DNA from: Pyrus communis | Lineage: Eukaryota; Streptophyta; Magnoliopsida; Rosales; Rosaceae | Assembly (NCBI RefSeq): GCF_963583255.1 | Contig: NC_084810.1 | Coordinates: forward strand, 2,091,251-2,155,250 | Direction: 5' to 3' | Length of the DNA: 64,000 nucleotides | Shown here: positions 34,068 through 45,351 of the stretch, in pieces | How the letters are laid out: each line of letters begins with the position of its first letter | Position numbering within the stretch: the first letter of the stretch is position 1 | Notes under the pieces: generated by a model | The model's database searches: none | Told to the model about the DNA's origin: nothing | Seen by the model: the letters and a program-made list of their open reading frames with translations, nothing else | Translations under genes and position numbers: made by a program

Positions 34068-34842
34068 TTAGAAATTGGCTGTGGATGTTGAGGCATATGA
34101 TGCAACGAAGAGCAAGAAGAACAGCAGAGAAAATGCCAACTTGTTAGTATTTGCATCTGAAGACCCCACGTCTGTTGATGGCGAAGGAGAAGCTGCTGGA
34201 GCGGAAGACCCTGCAAACTCATGATTAAAAGTCAACCAATAAAGTTTCCTAAACCCTGGACAAGTACGAAGATTTATCATCTTGCACTCCTGTGTTATAG
34301 AAACATAAACCAGAATAATAATGTTATTTAGATGCATGAAAGTGAAAACACTGCTGACACATTTTTTTTAATAGAACCATACGAGGAATGTGGCCGGTTT
34401 TGTGTGTCTAAATTGAAGTACTCAAAAGAAAAATGACATTCAAAGGAGTGCAAAATGAATTTTTTTCTTCTATCGACAATAACACTTCATTCTATATACC
34501 GTTGCAGCGGCTAACCGGCGGAGTTTGGACATTGCAGGCAGAGGGGAGAGCCAAGGCCTGAGTCTGATTGATGGTCACACCAAGTGAAGAAGCACCTCCA
34601 TTGAGAACCTCACAGAGGCACTGTGGCTGAGAGCTGACTACATTGGCAAACTGTGAGCAACATGAGGAAGATGGGGATGATGAGTTTCCTGTTACATAAT
34701 CAAGGCATGGGGACATGCTAATTATCACATTGGTGCAACTTGAAGATTGAGCAACAACTCTGCCTCCTTCCCACAAAGCCATAAAAAAGATCAAAGTTAG
34801 CACCATTAATTCATTAACCCTCCTCCTAAATGCCATTTGCAA
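34068..34842 (-). CDS. GPI-anchored non-specific lipid transfer protein (LTPG/xylogen-like) A
   Basis: Two exons, 34842-34500 and 34210-34068, give 161 residues with junctions ACG|GTATAT and TTGCAG|GGTC. A signal peptide spans about residues 1-31 (LMVLTLIFFMALWEGG..VVA). The eight-cysteine motif follows in order: SSSC, SPCLDYV, SSCC, CLC, ACNV, SRC. Then comes a Ser/Pro linker (PAASPSPSTDVGSS) and a hydrophobic C-terminal tail (KLAFSLLFFLLFVASYA) of the GPI-signal type. The protein is expected on the outer plasma membrane or in the wall, carrying lipids for cuticle or wall assembly. The start could be the Met at 34836 (MAFRRR). It is paralogous to the genes at 37849-38930 and 39958-41097. Confidence 0.9.
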
Positions 34843-35373
34843 GTGAAATTAAGTAAATATTTCTGTGAAATTTGAGAAAATAAAGAGGGGTTTCGATGGT
34901 GAGTTTATCTGGGTTTAGTGTAAGAAGGGGGTTTTGGGATTTGTATGTATAAAGGGGGAGATTGTGAAGTAAAGAGAGGCAGCTGGGTTTTCTTTGGTCA
35001 CCAACTTTCCTACTTTGTAACAGGTTTTATTATTAGTTAACCTAAAAATTTAGGAGGGGTTATTTATAACTCCGGTCTATAGTAGTATTATTTTTCTCCA
35101 TAAGTGAGAGGCTTTAAGTTCAACTGTCGCAAATGATGAACTCGTTATCAATTTATTGACTAGCATATTGTGTGACTTAACTTCCATAGCCCAAAATAAG
35201 TGTAAATATCAACTTCGTTCGTGTATATATATCATTGTTTAAAACAAATAAAAAAAATTTAAGATTGGGACTATGATAATTTAATTAATAGAGTTACCTA
35301 GTCCAATGTTTCTTTTCACCAGTTTGATTTAGCTTTTATAATATTTTAAAGCATGTCTAATTATTTTATCAGC
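34843..35373. other. Promoter and upstream region of LTPG A
   Basis: TATA-like TGTATAAAGG at about 34948 lies ~100 bp before the start codon (minus strand). No other feature is supported. Confidence 0.5.
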
Positions 35374-35572
35374 CAACAGAGGATCCTTAGAATCCGTGAA
35401 TCTTGTCCGTTCATCGTACATCGTACGGTTAGTTTTTGTCAAGTACTGTTTATGTTTATTTTTAAATAAAAATATTTAAAATGATTTTTAACTGTACGAT
35501 ATACGATGAATGAACATGATTTATGAATCCCTGGGATCCTCACAAAGAGAATCCGGCAAAAATCCGAACTCT
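35374..35572. mobile_element. Foldback MITE with GAGGATCC-type ends
   Basis: The left arm (GAGGATCCTTAGAATCCGTG, TTCATCGTACATCGTACGGTTA) and the right arm (TAACTGTACGATATACGATGAA, CCTGGGATCCTC) are reverse complements around an AT-rich centre. Confidence 0.75.
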
Positions 35573-36754
35573 TTTATCAGATCATTCGTGTACGTTGCTT
35601 AGCTTTTTTTTCTTTCTTTGACTATATGTATGTGGGGGTAAGGACGATGGGACACACGTCTTTTACACACATTTTGTAGGGTTTGTTTTGTAATGTGGTT
35701 CAACGATCTGAACCGTTTATATTTTAATTCATCTTTCATAGATAATTATTGTAAAAAAAAATCTAAACAAATCTAAGATCATTAAACCATTCATGTTTAG
35801 TGAAAAAAATAGACCAGTACGATTTTACACAAAAACAATGAATTTAGTCCAATGAACATACGGCTTCGGATTTAAGTGATTTTGGTAGAGGTCATATTTG
35901 AGAGAATACCTAATAAATAGACGATTAGATCATTAAAATACATTATATAGTAAGTCTCATAAAAAAGTGTATAAAAAATGTGTCTCTGGATAACCCATGT
36001 GTATGATGGTTAATGCGACCGTCCAGTGAAGGCAGGCCAACCTCCCTGATTAAGTTTGGTGTGCTCTGGGATTATGTGGCCTCCTGAAGCTCAAAGTCGA
36101 CGACGGCAAGAAGAATAAGAAAAGGAGGGGCGGTTGTGGCGAAAAACTACTTCTCATGGGATATTCGAAAGTTTAGAAAACTCACATTTAAACCTGCACA
36201 TCGTTGTTTGATGAAATGAGAGGAGGCAAAAAAAGCCAATGGATTTCATTTTCCATGAAAGCAAAGAACCTGTGCAGATGCTAACTGGACCAAGGGAATA
36301 GCATCTTATATATTATTTGATTGAGAAAACATAAGACTTTGTTGAATCCGCACATAAATAGTTATCTTCTAGAACATCATATCATTTTAAATGGCCCAAA
36401 TGGGTGACCAAAATCAAAGCTTTGGTCCCTGAAGAGGGTTGGGATTTATTGCGTAGAGAATCGAAGTTCAACAAATTCAAATTGAGTAGCGTTAAATCAA
36501 CTAGTTATCTAACATTATTAGTGATCCAATACTTTGTGTGTGGTTACACTTTTTAATTTCGTATTTTCATTTTTCATTTTTCAGTTTTTTTACTACAAAA
36601 ATGTATTCTAAATTATTCTGGTCTATGTAGAACGTAATTTTGTAGCCTTTATTTGCAATCTTCAAATAAAAAATTCATTATCAAATGTTAAAAGTACAAA
36701 CAAATGATATAAAGAGAAACACACACTACAAGTACGAATAGGGATCTCCTTCTC
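35573..36754. other. Intergenic, possible further MITE
   Basis: 35646-35998 has weakly matching ends (GGGACACACGTCTTTTACAC against the reverse complement of TGTATAAAAAATGTGTCTC) and may be another old MITE. No gene is supported in the rest. Confidence 0.4.
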
Positions 36755-37275
36755 TCAGACCATCTTCGAGATGACAATTCATCTCAAGACTGTCACCCAA
36801 GTTTATCACCAAGTCAAGATGGTGGATATCATTATTACGTTTATGAGTTTTCGATTGTATTAAATTTATGTGGTTCATTAATTGTCTTTTTTTTTTTTTT
36901 TTTTTTTTTTTAAGTTTATGCGGTTTATTAATTGTTATTTGTATTAAGTTTATGTGGTTTATTAAATGTTGTTTGTATTAAGTTTATGTGGTTTATCATG
37001 ATTTTCATGTATTGATTTAGTGATTTTTCAAAATTTATCAGAATTTAAATATTTTGAGGTTAAAATGTTCATATAATTAATTTAGGATAGTCTACATAAT
37101 TTTTTTTTTTAAAAGTTAATTAAAAAAAAATTAGCCTTAATTGATTCTTTGATAATCTCGGGCTAAAATTTTAGGTCAGAATGGTTGGAGCAGAAAAACT
37201 GTTACTGGGCTAAAACCTAAATTTTATGGGCTAAATATTTTTAGGTTTTAGGTCACCATTGGAGATGGTCTAAGA
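36755..37275. mobile_element. Non-autonomous DNA element with AGACCATCT termini
   Basis: AGACCATCTTCGAGATGAC at the left is matched by the reverse complement of TTGGAGATGGTCT at the right. Inside are a poly-T run and three GTTTATGTGGTTYATTAA repeats (about 36860-36990). No transposase. Confidence 0.6.
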
Positions 37276-37339
37276 TTCAAGAGAGAAAAATTAAAATGCT
37301 TGTCTCTAAGAAGAGCACTAATAAAATGAAATCAAGTTT

Positions 37340-37764
37340 CTAAAAAATGCTAGGCGCTAGTCAGACGGCGAGCTGGGGCCTAGCGCCTAGGTGGCTAGGC
37401 GGGCGCCTAGGCAGGTTTAAGTAAATCTATTATATTTCGTGTAAATAAGTGTCTGTTAAAATATATATAATTTTCTTATAAACTACAAAATAGAATACCA
37501 TATATATTATGAAGTATTGGAATATAATGAAAACATGGGGAACATGTATATAATGTGTATTTATTTAAGTATTCAACAAGTCTTTTACAATTTATTGAAA
37601 AAAATAAAATGCAAAATGAAAGTTATCTATTTTCTGTCTAAGTGAATTGCAATCTAAACGGGCACCTCAACAGGTCTAGGCGTATTTTCTTAATTTTCAA
37701 ACACATAGGCATTAATCGAAGTGGTGATCAACCGTTTAGCACCTAGGTAGGGATTTTTAGAAGA
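37340..37764. mobile_element. hAT-like MITE with GCTAGGCGCTAG-type ends
   Basis: The left end TCTAAAAAATGCTAGGCGCT and the right end (reverse complement of AGCACCTAGGTAGGGATTTTTAGA) match. The GC-rich CTAGGCGCC phrases are characteristic of a widespread plant non-autonomous family. It lies 85 bp beyond the stop codon of LTPG B. Confidence 0.7.
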
Positions 37765-37848
37765 GTGAATGAAATGAAATGAAAAGAAAATGTAGTGAAA
37801 CATTGGAGAACTAGATCGCATGCTCCAAACCTCTGCAGAGAAGAAGAC

Positions 37849-38930
37849 TCAAAATTTGGAGAGAGAAGAAGCACATGACATAACAAAAACGAGGAAGAGC
37901 ACAAAGTGAAGAGGTGTTCTGCTGGTGCTTCCGTCGGATGTGTTACCGTTTGAGGATGGGACTGTTTTTGAACCTCCTCCTGCATTAATACATGTCATGT
38001 TAGTATTTCGGGTCTAAGTTGACAATGTGACAATATAACATGTTAGACTATTTGAGAAGACAACATTTCACGATGCATGTCACTGTAGTTGATATGGAAT
38101 AATATCTTATACCTGAAGATGAAGGAATGTCCGAGGCTGATGGCGAAATGGATGCTTCAGGAGTAGAAGCTTCTGAAGGTGTTTCATTGGAGGAAGCTGC
38201 TGGCGAACTTGCTGGAGGAGTTGATGATGAAGTTGAAGGTCCATTGGCACCTGATGAAGTTGAAGGTCCATTGGCACCTGCTTTAATCAAATCAGTTCCA
38301 ACTTATTACTATAAAATACCTTATTGTAGGGTCAATTGTTGAGAATGAACACACATTTATGGGAGGAGAGCCATTGCATGTGCTTATAAGTAATTGATCG
38401 TACTCTTCAATTACCAATTGATTTATGATAGAACCTCAGCTTTGTTCATCAATACCTGAATAATATAAGCTATTTTGGCACTCATGGTTTAACTTCTAAC
38501 ACTTCAATTTGAATATTTTATATTTATTTATTATCTAGATTCATTGTCGACTGCAATGAGATAAACTGAAACTGCGAAAATCACTACTCTATGATAATTT
38601 CAACTTACCTTGACATCGGCTAGGGGGAGGAGTTTGCACTTTGCAAGCACCGGGCAATGACAAAGCAAGTGTTTGGTTTATGGTGATGCCCAATGAGCTT
38701 GCACCGTTGACCAAAGAGCAAAGGCACTGAGGTGATGACTGGACAACATTAGAGAGCTGTGAGCAGCAAGAAGATGAAGGGTTTGCTGAGCTTCCAGTAA
38801 CGAAGTTGAGGCATGGAGCCAGGCTTGTGATTGTGCTGGTGCAGCTTAACTGAGCCATGGCTCCACTCAATAGCATGGACCCAAGGACCAGGGCTAGAAC
38901 CATCTCAATTCCTTTGAATGCCATGGTCAA
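37849..38930 (-). CDS. GPI-anchored non-specific lipid transfer protein (LTPG) B
   Basis: Three exons, 38930-38609, 38277-38113 and 37979-37849, give 205 residues. Signal peptide: MVLALVLGSMLLSGAMA. Eight-cysteine motif: SCTS, APCLNFV, SSCC, QCLC, ACKV, SRC. Exon 2 encodes a Ser/Thr/Pro-rich linker containing a perfect repeat of GANGPSTSS (a 27-bp direct repeat), typical of heavily glycosylated LTPG linkers. Exon 3 encodes the hydrophobic GPI-signal tail (PLHFVLFLVFVMSCASSLSKF). Acceptor 2 is a NAGNAG site (AAGCAG), so an isoform with one extra Ala is possible. It is a divergent neighbour of LTPG C, with 1,027 bp between the start codons. Function (extracellular lipid carrier at the plasma membrane) is by family. 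Confidence 0.9.
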
Positions 38931-39957
38931 GTGGACTTGTTTGAAAATAATGAGGAGATGGACTTGGTGATTAAACTTTCAAAAGATGTGTAATTTGTAT
39001 ATTTGTGATTTGGGGTTTGAGTGAGGAAAGATAAGGGATGATATGGGATTTATATAGGGAACTTTCTTTTTGTAGAGACAATAAGATTGGTGTATTTGGG
39101 TGGCCAAACTTCAACTGACTTGGTGTTGTTGGCATCTAAAAAGAGCTTTTCAATAAATTAAGATAAGAAACTGTCATTATTTGAACCAATTATGCTCTAA
39201 AATCAGATTACCTACTTTAGATTTTGGACCCGCCCAGTAACTTGTGTGTCACCCTATATAATTGGGGTAATGATATTCACACACCCTTTTATTACCTTCC
39301 ACATACTCTTGTTAATTTTTGTGTATTGATCTTCAATTCATTCGATCCAATGCCCGAAAATTAAGAGGTGTGTGTGAGAAGTAAAAATAAGTATGTAAAT
39401 AGCATAATCCTACTTATAAGTGAATCAAATTTATGTAAGCAGAGCATCAAACATTTGGCAAATGGCTTGTAACTTGAGTTGTTAAAAGTACTAATTCCTA
39501 CACTCAAAGCAGCTCAAGCTGTTAAATTAGTGTACCATTGCACCCAAGGTTCTCTATCCTCACTGTGTTAATGGATTTACATTAAGTAACCAAGTCAAAA
39601 GTTAACTACAAAAACTCCAATAGGGGTTTTCGATCACGTCATTTATTAAACGTCTTTTACAATGTTGTAAAATCCATTTATATTTTGGTCTCACCTAACC
39701 TTATACCTAGTCACACACACTACTTCTCACTATGTAGAACTATGCTATAATTAAAGGATTCGCCAAGTATATGAACAAATTAGTTAAAGTTGTTGAACTC
39801 CAAAACCCATTTCAAAACCACTCCTTTTTGTTTTTTCACTCAAAACCTCTCTATTTCGTCAGCTATATATAAACTATCTCCTCAACTTGAGCCAAACCCA
39901 ACTAAGTTCTAAATCCCCGTATTTCAATTCCCAAAGCCTTTCATTGAAGACAAACTC
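38931..39957. promoter_or_regulatory. Shared divergent promoter region of LTPG B and C
   Basis: TATA-like boxes stand before each gene: TATATA near 39052 on the minus strand for B and TATATATAAA near 39862 on the plus strand for C. A small MITE-like foldback lies within (about 39262-39412: GGTAATGATATTCACACACC against GTGTGTGTGAGAAGTAAAAA..). Confidence 0.5.
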
Positions 39958-41097
39958 ATGGACTCATTCAAGGATTTTCGATTGAGTCTAATCCCAATTA
40001 CCCTCCTTATCATTTCACTAAGATGGGTTAATGGGCAGATTAGTACACCATGCACAGCCTCAATGATAAGCAGCATCACTCCATGCGTAAATTTCATCAC
40101 CGGGAGTACAAGCAGCGGCTCACCACAGACAGCCGGATGCTGCAATTCGTTAAAGTCAATAATGGGCACCGGCATGGACTGCGCTTGTCTTCTTATAACC
40201 GGCGGTGTCCCTTTCCAACTGCCCATTAACCAAACCCTTGCGCTTTCTCTTCCTCGAGTTTGTGGGATCGGAGCCGTCCCACTGCAATGCAAGGGTACGT
40301 ACTCACATAATTTTAAGATTTTTCTAATAATGTGTTATATACTTTAAGTGACAAATTGACTTGTATAAGAAATCTAATTTTGCGATATTTCTTCTTAATT
40401 TGCAGCCTCTGGCAGTCCTTTACCTGCTCCAGGTATGTTAGAATTCATGTTATTCTAAGAACGTAAAAATTTAGGCCTTGTTAGGTGGTTGAGACAAGAC
40501 ACGACTAATCAATTAAAATGACCTATTTGTCGTGTCCTTTGTTTGGTTAACTTGTACATGTTAAGACTGGACTTATTAAATTCGGCAACAGTCCGACATT
40601 TGTGACTAACACATCTCATCTGGATCGGGTGAGACTCTATAGTCCAATCCCGGCCACCAAACGGGTCATTTTGCAATGTGCCAATGTGTTAACTAGTACT
40701 TGAACTGGCAGGTTCTGGGTTACTAGTGCCAACACCCGCACCAACAGCTTCTTCACCTGATCTAAGTCCAGGAGGTAATAATTATTGATTACTAGCTAAT
40801 TTTTCTTTCAAATTGCAAAGAAAGTTTTAGGTCTCTTTCTGAAGGCTAATACTAACGTTAATCTTTTGGAATTGATGGGCAGCTTCTATGGCGGTTACAG
40901 CGGGTCCTGCACCAGAATCTGGAACATCTGATGATCTGCAGCCAGCATCTTCATCAGATGAACCAGAAGCTCCAACACAAAGTACCAAAGGAGTCGGAAG
41001 ACCACAGCTGACCCCATCAGCATCTAGTTTAACCGATGTTCCCCCACCATCTTTCCTACTGATAATTTTGGGAATTATGGTTTTCAAGTCCTACTAA
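39958..41097 (+). CDS. GPI-anchored non-specific lipid transfer protein (LTPG) C
   Basis: Four exons, 39958-40294, 40406-40432, 40712-40774 and 40883-41097, give 213 residues; all introns are phase 1 GT-AG. The signal peptide is IPITLLIISLRWVNG. The eight-cysteine motif is complete: TPCTA, TPCVNFI, AGCC, DCACL, RVCG, QCKG. A long Ser/Pro/Thr linker is assembled from three small exons (SGSPLPAPG, SGLLVPTPAPTASSPDLSPG, then the last exon) and ends in the hydrophobic tail PPPSFLLIILGIMVFKSY. Two or more small linker exons distinguish it from genes A and B. Intron 2 contains a MITE-like insert (about 40473-40667). Its last exon and 3' flank have a decayed duplicate at 48300-48840. Confidence 0.9.
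40473..40667. mobile_element. MITE-like insert in LTPG C intron 2
   Basis: The left end GGCCTTGTTAGGTGGTTGAG and the right end (reverse complement of GGCCACCAAACGGGTC) are similar. It accounts for most of the 279-bp intron. Confidence 0.5.
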
Positions 41098-41858
41098 TAC
41101 CTCTCTAGCACATGCTTTTTGTATGGTTTATCACATCCACAACTAATAAGAGGATTGTTATAAGATCATTAATTTATACCGTCTTGATTGGAATGGTGTA
41201 AACTTGATAAACATTGTTAGCTTGGCTCATATTATGTTTAACTATTTGGGGCGAGCGATCATGTGTGGTAGCTAGTCAAACGATACGTACAATGGCGAAT
41301 CCAGTATATCTTCCTCTTGGGATTAAGACGAAGTTCGCATGACATTTGAGGCATTTTTTCAATCACCTTGCCGTTCCATGCTTAAAGGAGAACATAAAAG
41401 GAAAATTAGACAATTTCATGTTCAACAGTGGTGAGGTGGACAACTGCAAAAACTCGCCCAACCAAGTATCAAGCCCTCGTGTATAATCAATTGTCTTAAA
41501 TATTCCATACAATACCACGTATTCTTTTATATTAATTTTCCTGAAAAGTTGATGTCAATCCGCATTTAAAAATGGAGGAGAAAAAACTAGAGTGCAAAGA
41601 AATTAAGAGGGGTTTTCTTGGTGAATTTTGTATAAGGCATTCGGACACCACTCCTAATCCCATGAAAGTGTGAGGATATGAGACAAACTGTCCTCACATC
41701 ATCAACTCTCAACATGCCCTTGCACGTATGATCAATTTTCAAGTCGATACATGAACAACAAATTAGGTCACGTGTGAGCACGTGTGACCCTTAGACTTTC
41801 ACACAGGGACAAGTGTGAGCACCTGTAGCCCTTGGGTTTTCAAACAAGGGACAAACTG
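41098..41858. other. 3' flank of LTPG C and intergenic
   Basis: 41098-41305 is homologous to 48625-48840. The remainder has no supported gene; 41690-41858 is probably the internal part of the adjacent TRIM remnant. Confidence 0.5.
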
Positions 41859-41982
41859 GCTCTGATACCATGAAGAAAGTTGAGGTTTCACCATAAAACC
41901 AATTGGCAATATGGGGAGTAGCTTAAGTCCTTATAAGCCTTTGCATGGTTTGGTCCCTCACTGATGAGGAACTTTGTGCTCA
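41859..41982 (-). mobile_element. TRIM LTR with primer-binding site
   Basis: On the minus strand a 112-bp LTR-like unit (41982-41871) starts TGAGCACAAAGTTCCTC and ends CTCAACTTTCTTCA. It is followed at once by TGGTATCAGAGC (41870-41859), a tRNA-Met primer-binding site. Same family as 32926-33420. The other LTR is not clear, so this is partial. Confidence 0.7.
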
Positions 41983-42199
41983 TAACAAGAACAATATCAA
42001 TCACTTGTATGTTATTGTCTAAAATAAGCTCTCAAATTCCTTATCAATTTATTTTCTCATCCATCTCCTCCTCCATCTACCCAACCAAGTCATGAAGAAA
42101 CGTGTAAACATCGAGGAAATTAAAACAGAAAGCATCATAATGACAAATTAAAGATGATGACCAAGAAGCTTGTTGCGGTGTTTCTCATGTTCGTGGTTG

Positions 42200-42400
42200 T
42201 GTTAGAACCTTACTCTACACCTTCACAGATTGCACATAGAATATTCATATAAAACTCATATCATTCATAAACTGTCTTTCTTCTTGTACAAGCTACTATA
42301 TGTCACAAACTCCTAATCCTTACTACCTTGATCGACTACTAATTGCTTATATCTACCATACATTTATCAATCACAGATGATGCCATCTGGCATCCTAACA
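42200..42400 (-). repeat. 3' LTR of the chromovirus-type element
   Basis: 201 bp, TG...CA ends. In element orientation it lies downstream of the polypurine tract. Confidence 0.9.
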
Positions 42401-42517
42401 ATACCCCCCATAAAACACAGGTTCATCAGAACAAAACATTAATAACGATTACAAGGAAAATAATACACAAGTAAAATTTGAATTCAAACCGATAACTAAT
42501 GCCACCACTTCAAAAAT

Positions 42518-42919
42518 TCACACTTCTGGAAATTTGTGTTTGAGATCCTGAAAAACTTCCCAAGTTGCATCATTTGTAGAATGATTCTGCCATTGCACCA
42601 ACACTTCAGTGATTACTAAATTATTCTTTTTGACCATTCTGTGATCCAAAATGGCAACTGGTACATCTTGGAGGATACCTGCATTTGTAATTACAGGCAA
42701 TTGTACTGTACTTTGAATTGTTGCACCTAATTGCTTCTTTAAACAAGATACATGGAAGACAAGATGCAACTTTGAGTGATCATGCGTCTTCAATTTATAA
42801 GCTATAGGCCCCACTTTAGCTAGCACAAGAAATTGACCATAAAATTGAGGTTGTAGCTTATGGAAAGGGTGAGTAGCTAATGGCATGTGTTGATATGGAA
42901 CCAATATGAGATAAACCAT
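42518..42919 (-). pseudogene. Gypsy integrase C-terminal part with chromodomain-like end
   Basis: The frame contains LHLVFHVSCLKKQLG (the conserved post-integrase HVSxLK motif) and ITEVLVQWQNHSTNDATWE, matching the chromodomain tail of plant chromoviruses (VLVQWxN..ATWE). The integrase core itself is missing; a deletion joins this part to reverse transcriptase near 42920-43010. Confidence 0.8.
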
Positions 42920-42992
42920 ATCACCAACTTCAAAAACTCTTTAAGACCTCTTTTTATCTGCTTGAACCTTCATTCTACACTGTGCAACATGA

Positions 42993-43352
42993 CTAAAGAT
43001 TCATAAGAAAACCAAATGGCATAAGGCATTGAAAAGTGGCAAGGGCATTTGTCAATCCAAATAGCATCACTAAAAATTCATAATGTCCACCATGAGTACG
43101 AAATACAGTATTTTCAACATCATTTGGATGCATACGTATTTGGTGGTACCCTGCCCTTAAATCTAACTTGGAGAAAAATTGAGCACCAAATAATTCATCT
43201 ATCAAAGGGATAGGAAACTTATCTTTGATAGTAATCTGATTGAGGCCTCTGTAATCCGTACACATGGGCCAAGTACCTTCCTTTTTTCTCACCAATATCA
43301 CTGGAGAAGACCATGGACTGTTGCTCATCTTTATAAACCCAGCTTGTAACAA
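42993..43352 (-). pseudogene. Gypsy reverse transcriptase, 5' part only
   Basis: [40 protein letters not shown] and [15 protein letters not shown] are canonical Ty3/gypsy RT motifs. The frame ends after [12 protein letters not shown], so the catalytic YVDD box and RNase H have been deleted. Confidence 0.9.
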
Positions 43353-43910
43353 TTCTGCAACACATTTCTCAATCTTAGCCTTTTGAATATGACCATATCT
43401 ATAAGGTCTACTGTTTGGAGGTGTACTGCCATGAATGAGTGGAATTATGTGGTCATGACTTCTATGAGGAGGTAATGACTATGGGATAAGAAGCACCATT
43501 TCATAATTATGCAGCAAGGTAAGTAACTGTTGTTGTTGCAACTCAGTGATATTTTGAACATCCTTACTACTATTCACCAATTGTTGTATCTTGTGAAAAT
43601 AATTTTTGCATTTGTAAAGCAGAAATGTCTTGCAATTGTTCTTTAGGCAACCTTAGGCTAGTAATGTAATAAGTCTGAGAGTTGCTTGTGAACTGCATGT
43701 ATAATTTGTCAAAATCCCACAATATAGGACCCAAAGTTCTCAACCATTGTACTCCAAGAACCACATCACACCCTCCCAAAGCCATAGCATATAAATATGA
43801 AACACACACTTGAAATCTTGAAGTTTGATGGGAGCCTAATATAGAGTGCCTTGAGCAGCAACTTTTCCTCTATCTGCTATCTTTACATTAAACACATGAT
43901 TAGTATCCAA

Positions 43911-44108
43911 TCATTCTTTCAATCTTTTCACCAGCCCCACATCTATGAAATTATGGGAGCTTCCAGAATTGATCACAATAGTAACAGGACAATTCCTAAC
44001 ATAGCATGTAACCTTCATTGTTTGAATTGATGAAGGTGCAAGTGTACCAAATAATGCACAAGCTGTGATTTCAAGTTCTTCAATCTCTTCTTCCTCAGTA
44101 ATACACAA
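43911..44108 (-). pseudogene. Gypsy aspartic protease, mutated
   Basis: VTIVINSGSSHNFIDVGLVK corresponds to the usual LIDSGSTHNFI active-site block. The catalytic Asp is replaced by Asn in this copy. Confidence 0.75.
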
Positions 44109-44257
44109 TTTAGTTTCTTGGACATCGATTAACAGTAGCTGTTTCCTCTCACAAATGTGACCCTTAACAAATTTTTACCCTTAACAAATTTTTCTTTACA
44201 ATGAAAGCATAACCCAATTTTTTTCTACAATAATCCACTTCTTTAGGTGCTAACCTC

Positions 44258-45151
44258 CTAATGTTGTTTGGTCTCTAACCCAAAATTGGAATTAACATTC
44301 TGTAAAGGAAATCGCACATTGGATTGAACATAGGGAGGTTTAGTGTTAGATTTCATCTTAAGATCAACAATTTTGACATCCAACTGATGAGCAAATGCAG
44401 AAGCTTCCATGACATCTTTTGGCTTCAACAACTTCACATCATGTCGCAATTCAGGGCGTAACCCTCCCACGAAGCATGATTTGAGCAATGCAGAACTGAT
44501 GTCTTTTATACGATCTGTCAATTTTCTGAATTCAAACACATAGTCTTTGAGGGTACCCACTTAGCTCAATTTCACCAAGCTTTTTGCAAAATCTTCCAAC
44601 TCCGAAGGACCAAATACTTGACATAATATTGTAGTGAAATAATCCTAATTGGGGTACTTTGTCAAACACCTCACCCACTGAAACCACTGCAAAGCTTAAC
44701 TTTCTATGTGAAAGGAAGCTAATTTCACCTTCTTGGAGTCTTCAATGTTAAAGAACTCAAAATAGTGTTTTGCATTATATATCTAACCTAATGGATCATC
44801 TTCTTCATTGAATCTTGAAAATTCTAACTTCAAGAATGGAGATTGTGATTACTGATTGAAATTGGGACCAAAATCATGGTGATTGTAGGTATTGTTCATG
44901 CGAAATGGGCAAGGATTGTCACCCAGCGTTGCTTCTAATGATTCGCCCAAAGAACCCCCATTTCCTTGCTCCAAAAGGTTCTGCAACTGCACCAAGATCA
45001 GCTCCTGAGTCGCTTTCACCTCATCTTGCGAAATCTTGAACTCCTCGATCTTAGTTTCCAAGCTCGAAACCCTGGACTCCATATTTTTAAGCGAAGCTTG
45101 TCGTGTCATACAATAGCGAAGGATTGAGAGGAACGAACTGGCGGATACCAA
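44258..45151 (-). pseudogene. Gypsy gag remnant
   Basis: The N-terminal coiled coil (MESRVSSLETKIEEFK..) is followed by gag-core text such as FEFRKLTDRIKDISSALLKS and CFVGGLRPELRHDVKLLKPK. Several stops interrupt the frame between 44560 and 44849. Confidence 0.8.
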
Positions 45152-45351
45152 TGTTAGAACCCTACTCTACGTCTTCACAGATTGCACAGAGAATACTCAT
45201 ATAAAACTCATATCATTCATAAACTGTCTTTCTTCTTGTACAAGCTACTATATGTAACAAATCTCAATCCTAACTATCTTGACCGAGTACTAATTGCTTA
45301 TATCTACCATACATTTGTTAATCATAGATGATGCCATCTGGCATCCTAACA
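45152..45351 (-). repeat. 5' LTR of the chromovirus-type element
   Basis: 200 bp, TG...CA ends. It is adjacent to the primer-binding-site-like TTGGTATCC on the minus strand and followed by the GGTTG target duplication. Confidence 0.9.

Larger units (their letters stand above)
42200..45351 (-). mobile_element. Complete-ended chromovirus-type Ty3/gypsy element, internally deleted
   Basis: LTRs of ~200 bp (42200-42400 and 45152-45351) begin TGTTAGAACC and end CATCCTAACA; they differ at about 15 positions. Flanks are GGTTG on both sides (42195-42199, 45352-45356). On the minus strand the primer-binding site reads TTGGTATCC.. next to the 45152 LTR and the polypurine tract is ATGGGGGGTATT next to the 42400 LTR. 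Coding order: gag coiled coil (45151-44849), gag core (about 44800-44258), protease (44108-43911), reverse transcriptase (43352-42993), then a C-terminal segment with chromodomain-like residues (42919-42518). Many stops and frameshifts are present. It is inserted inside the thionin-like gene. Confidence 0.9.

Noticed and set aside
39924..40292. 122-codon minus-strand frame
   Set aside because: Antisense to LTPG C exon 1, whose eight-cysteine motif is clear.
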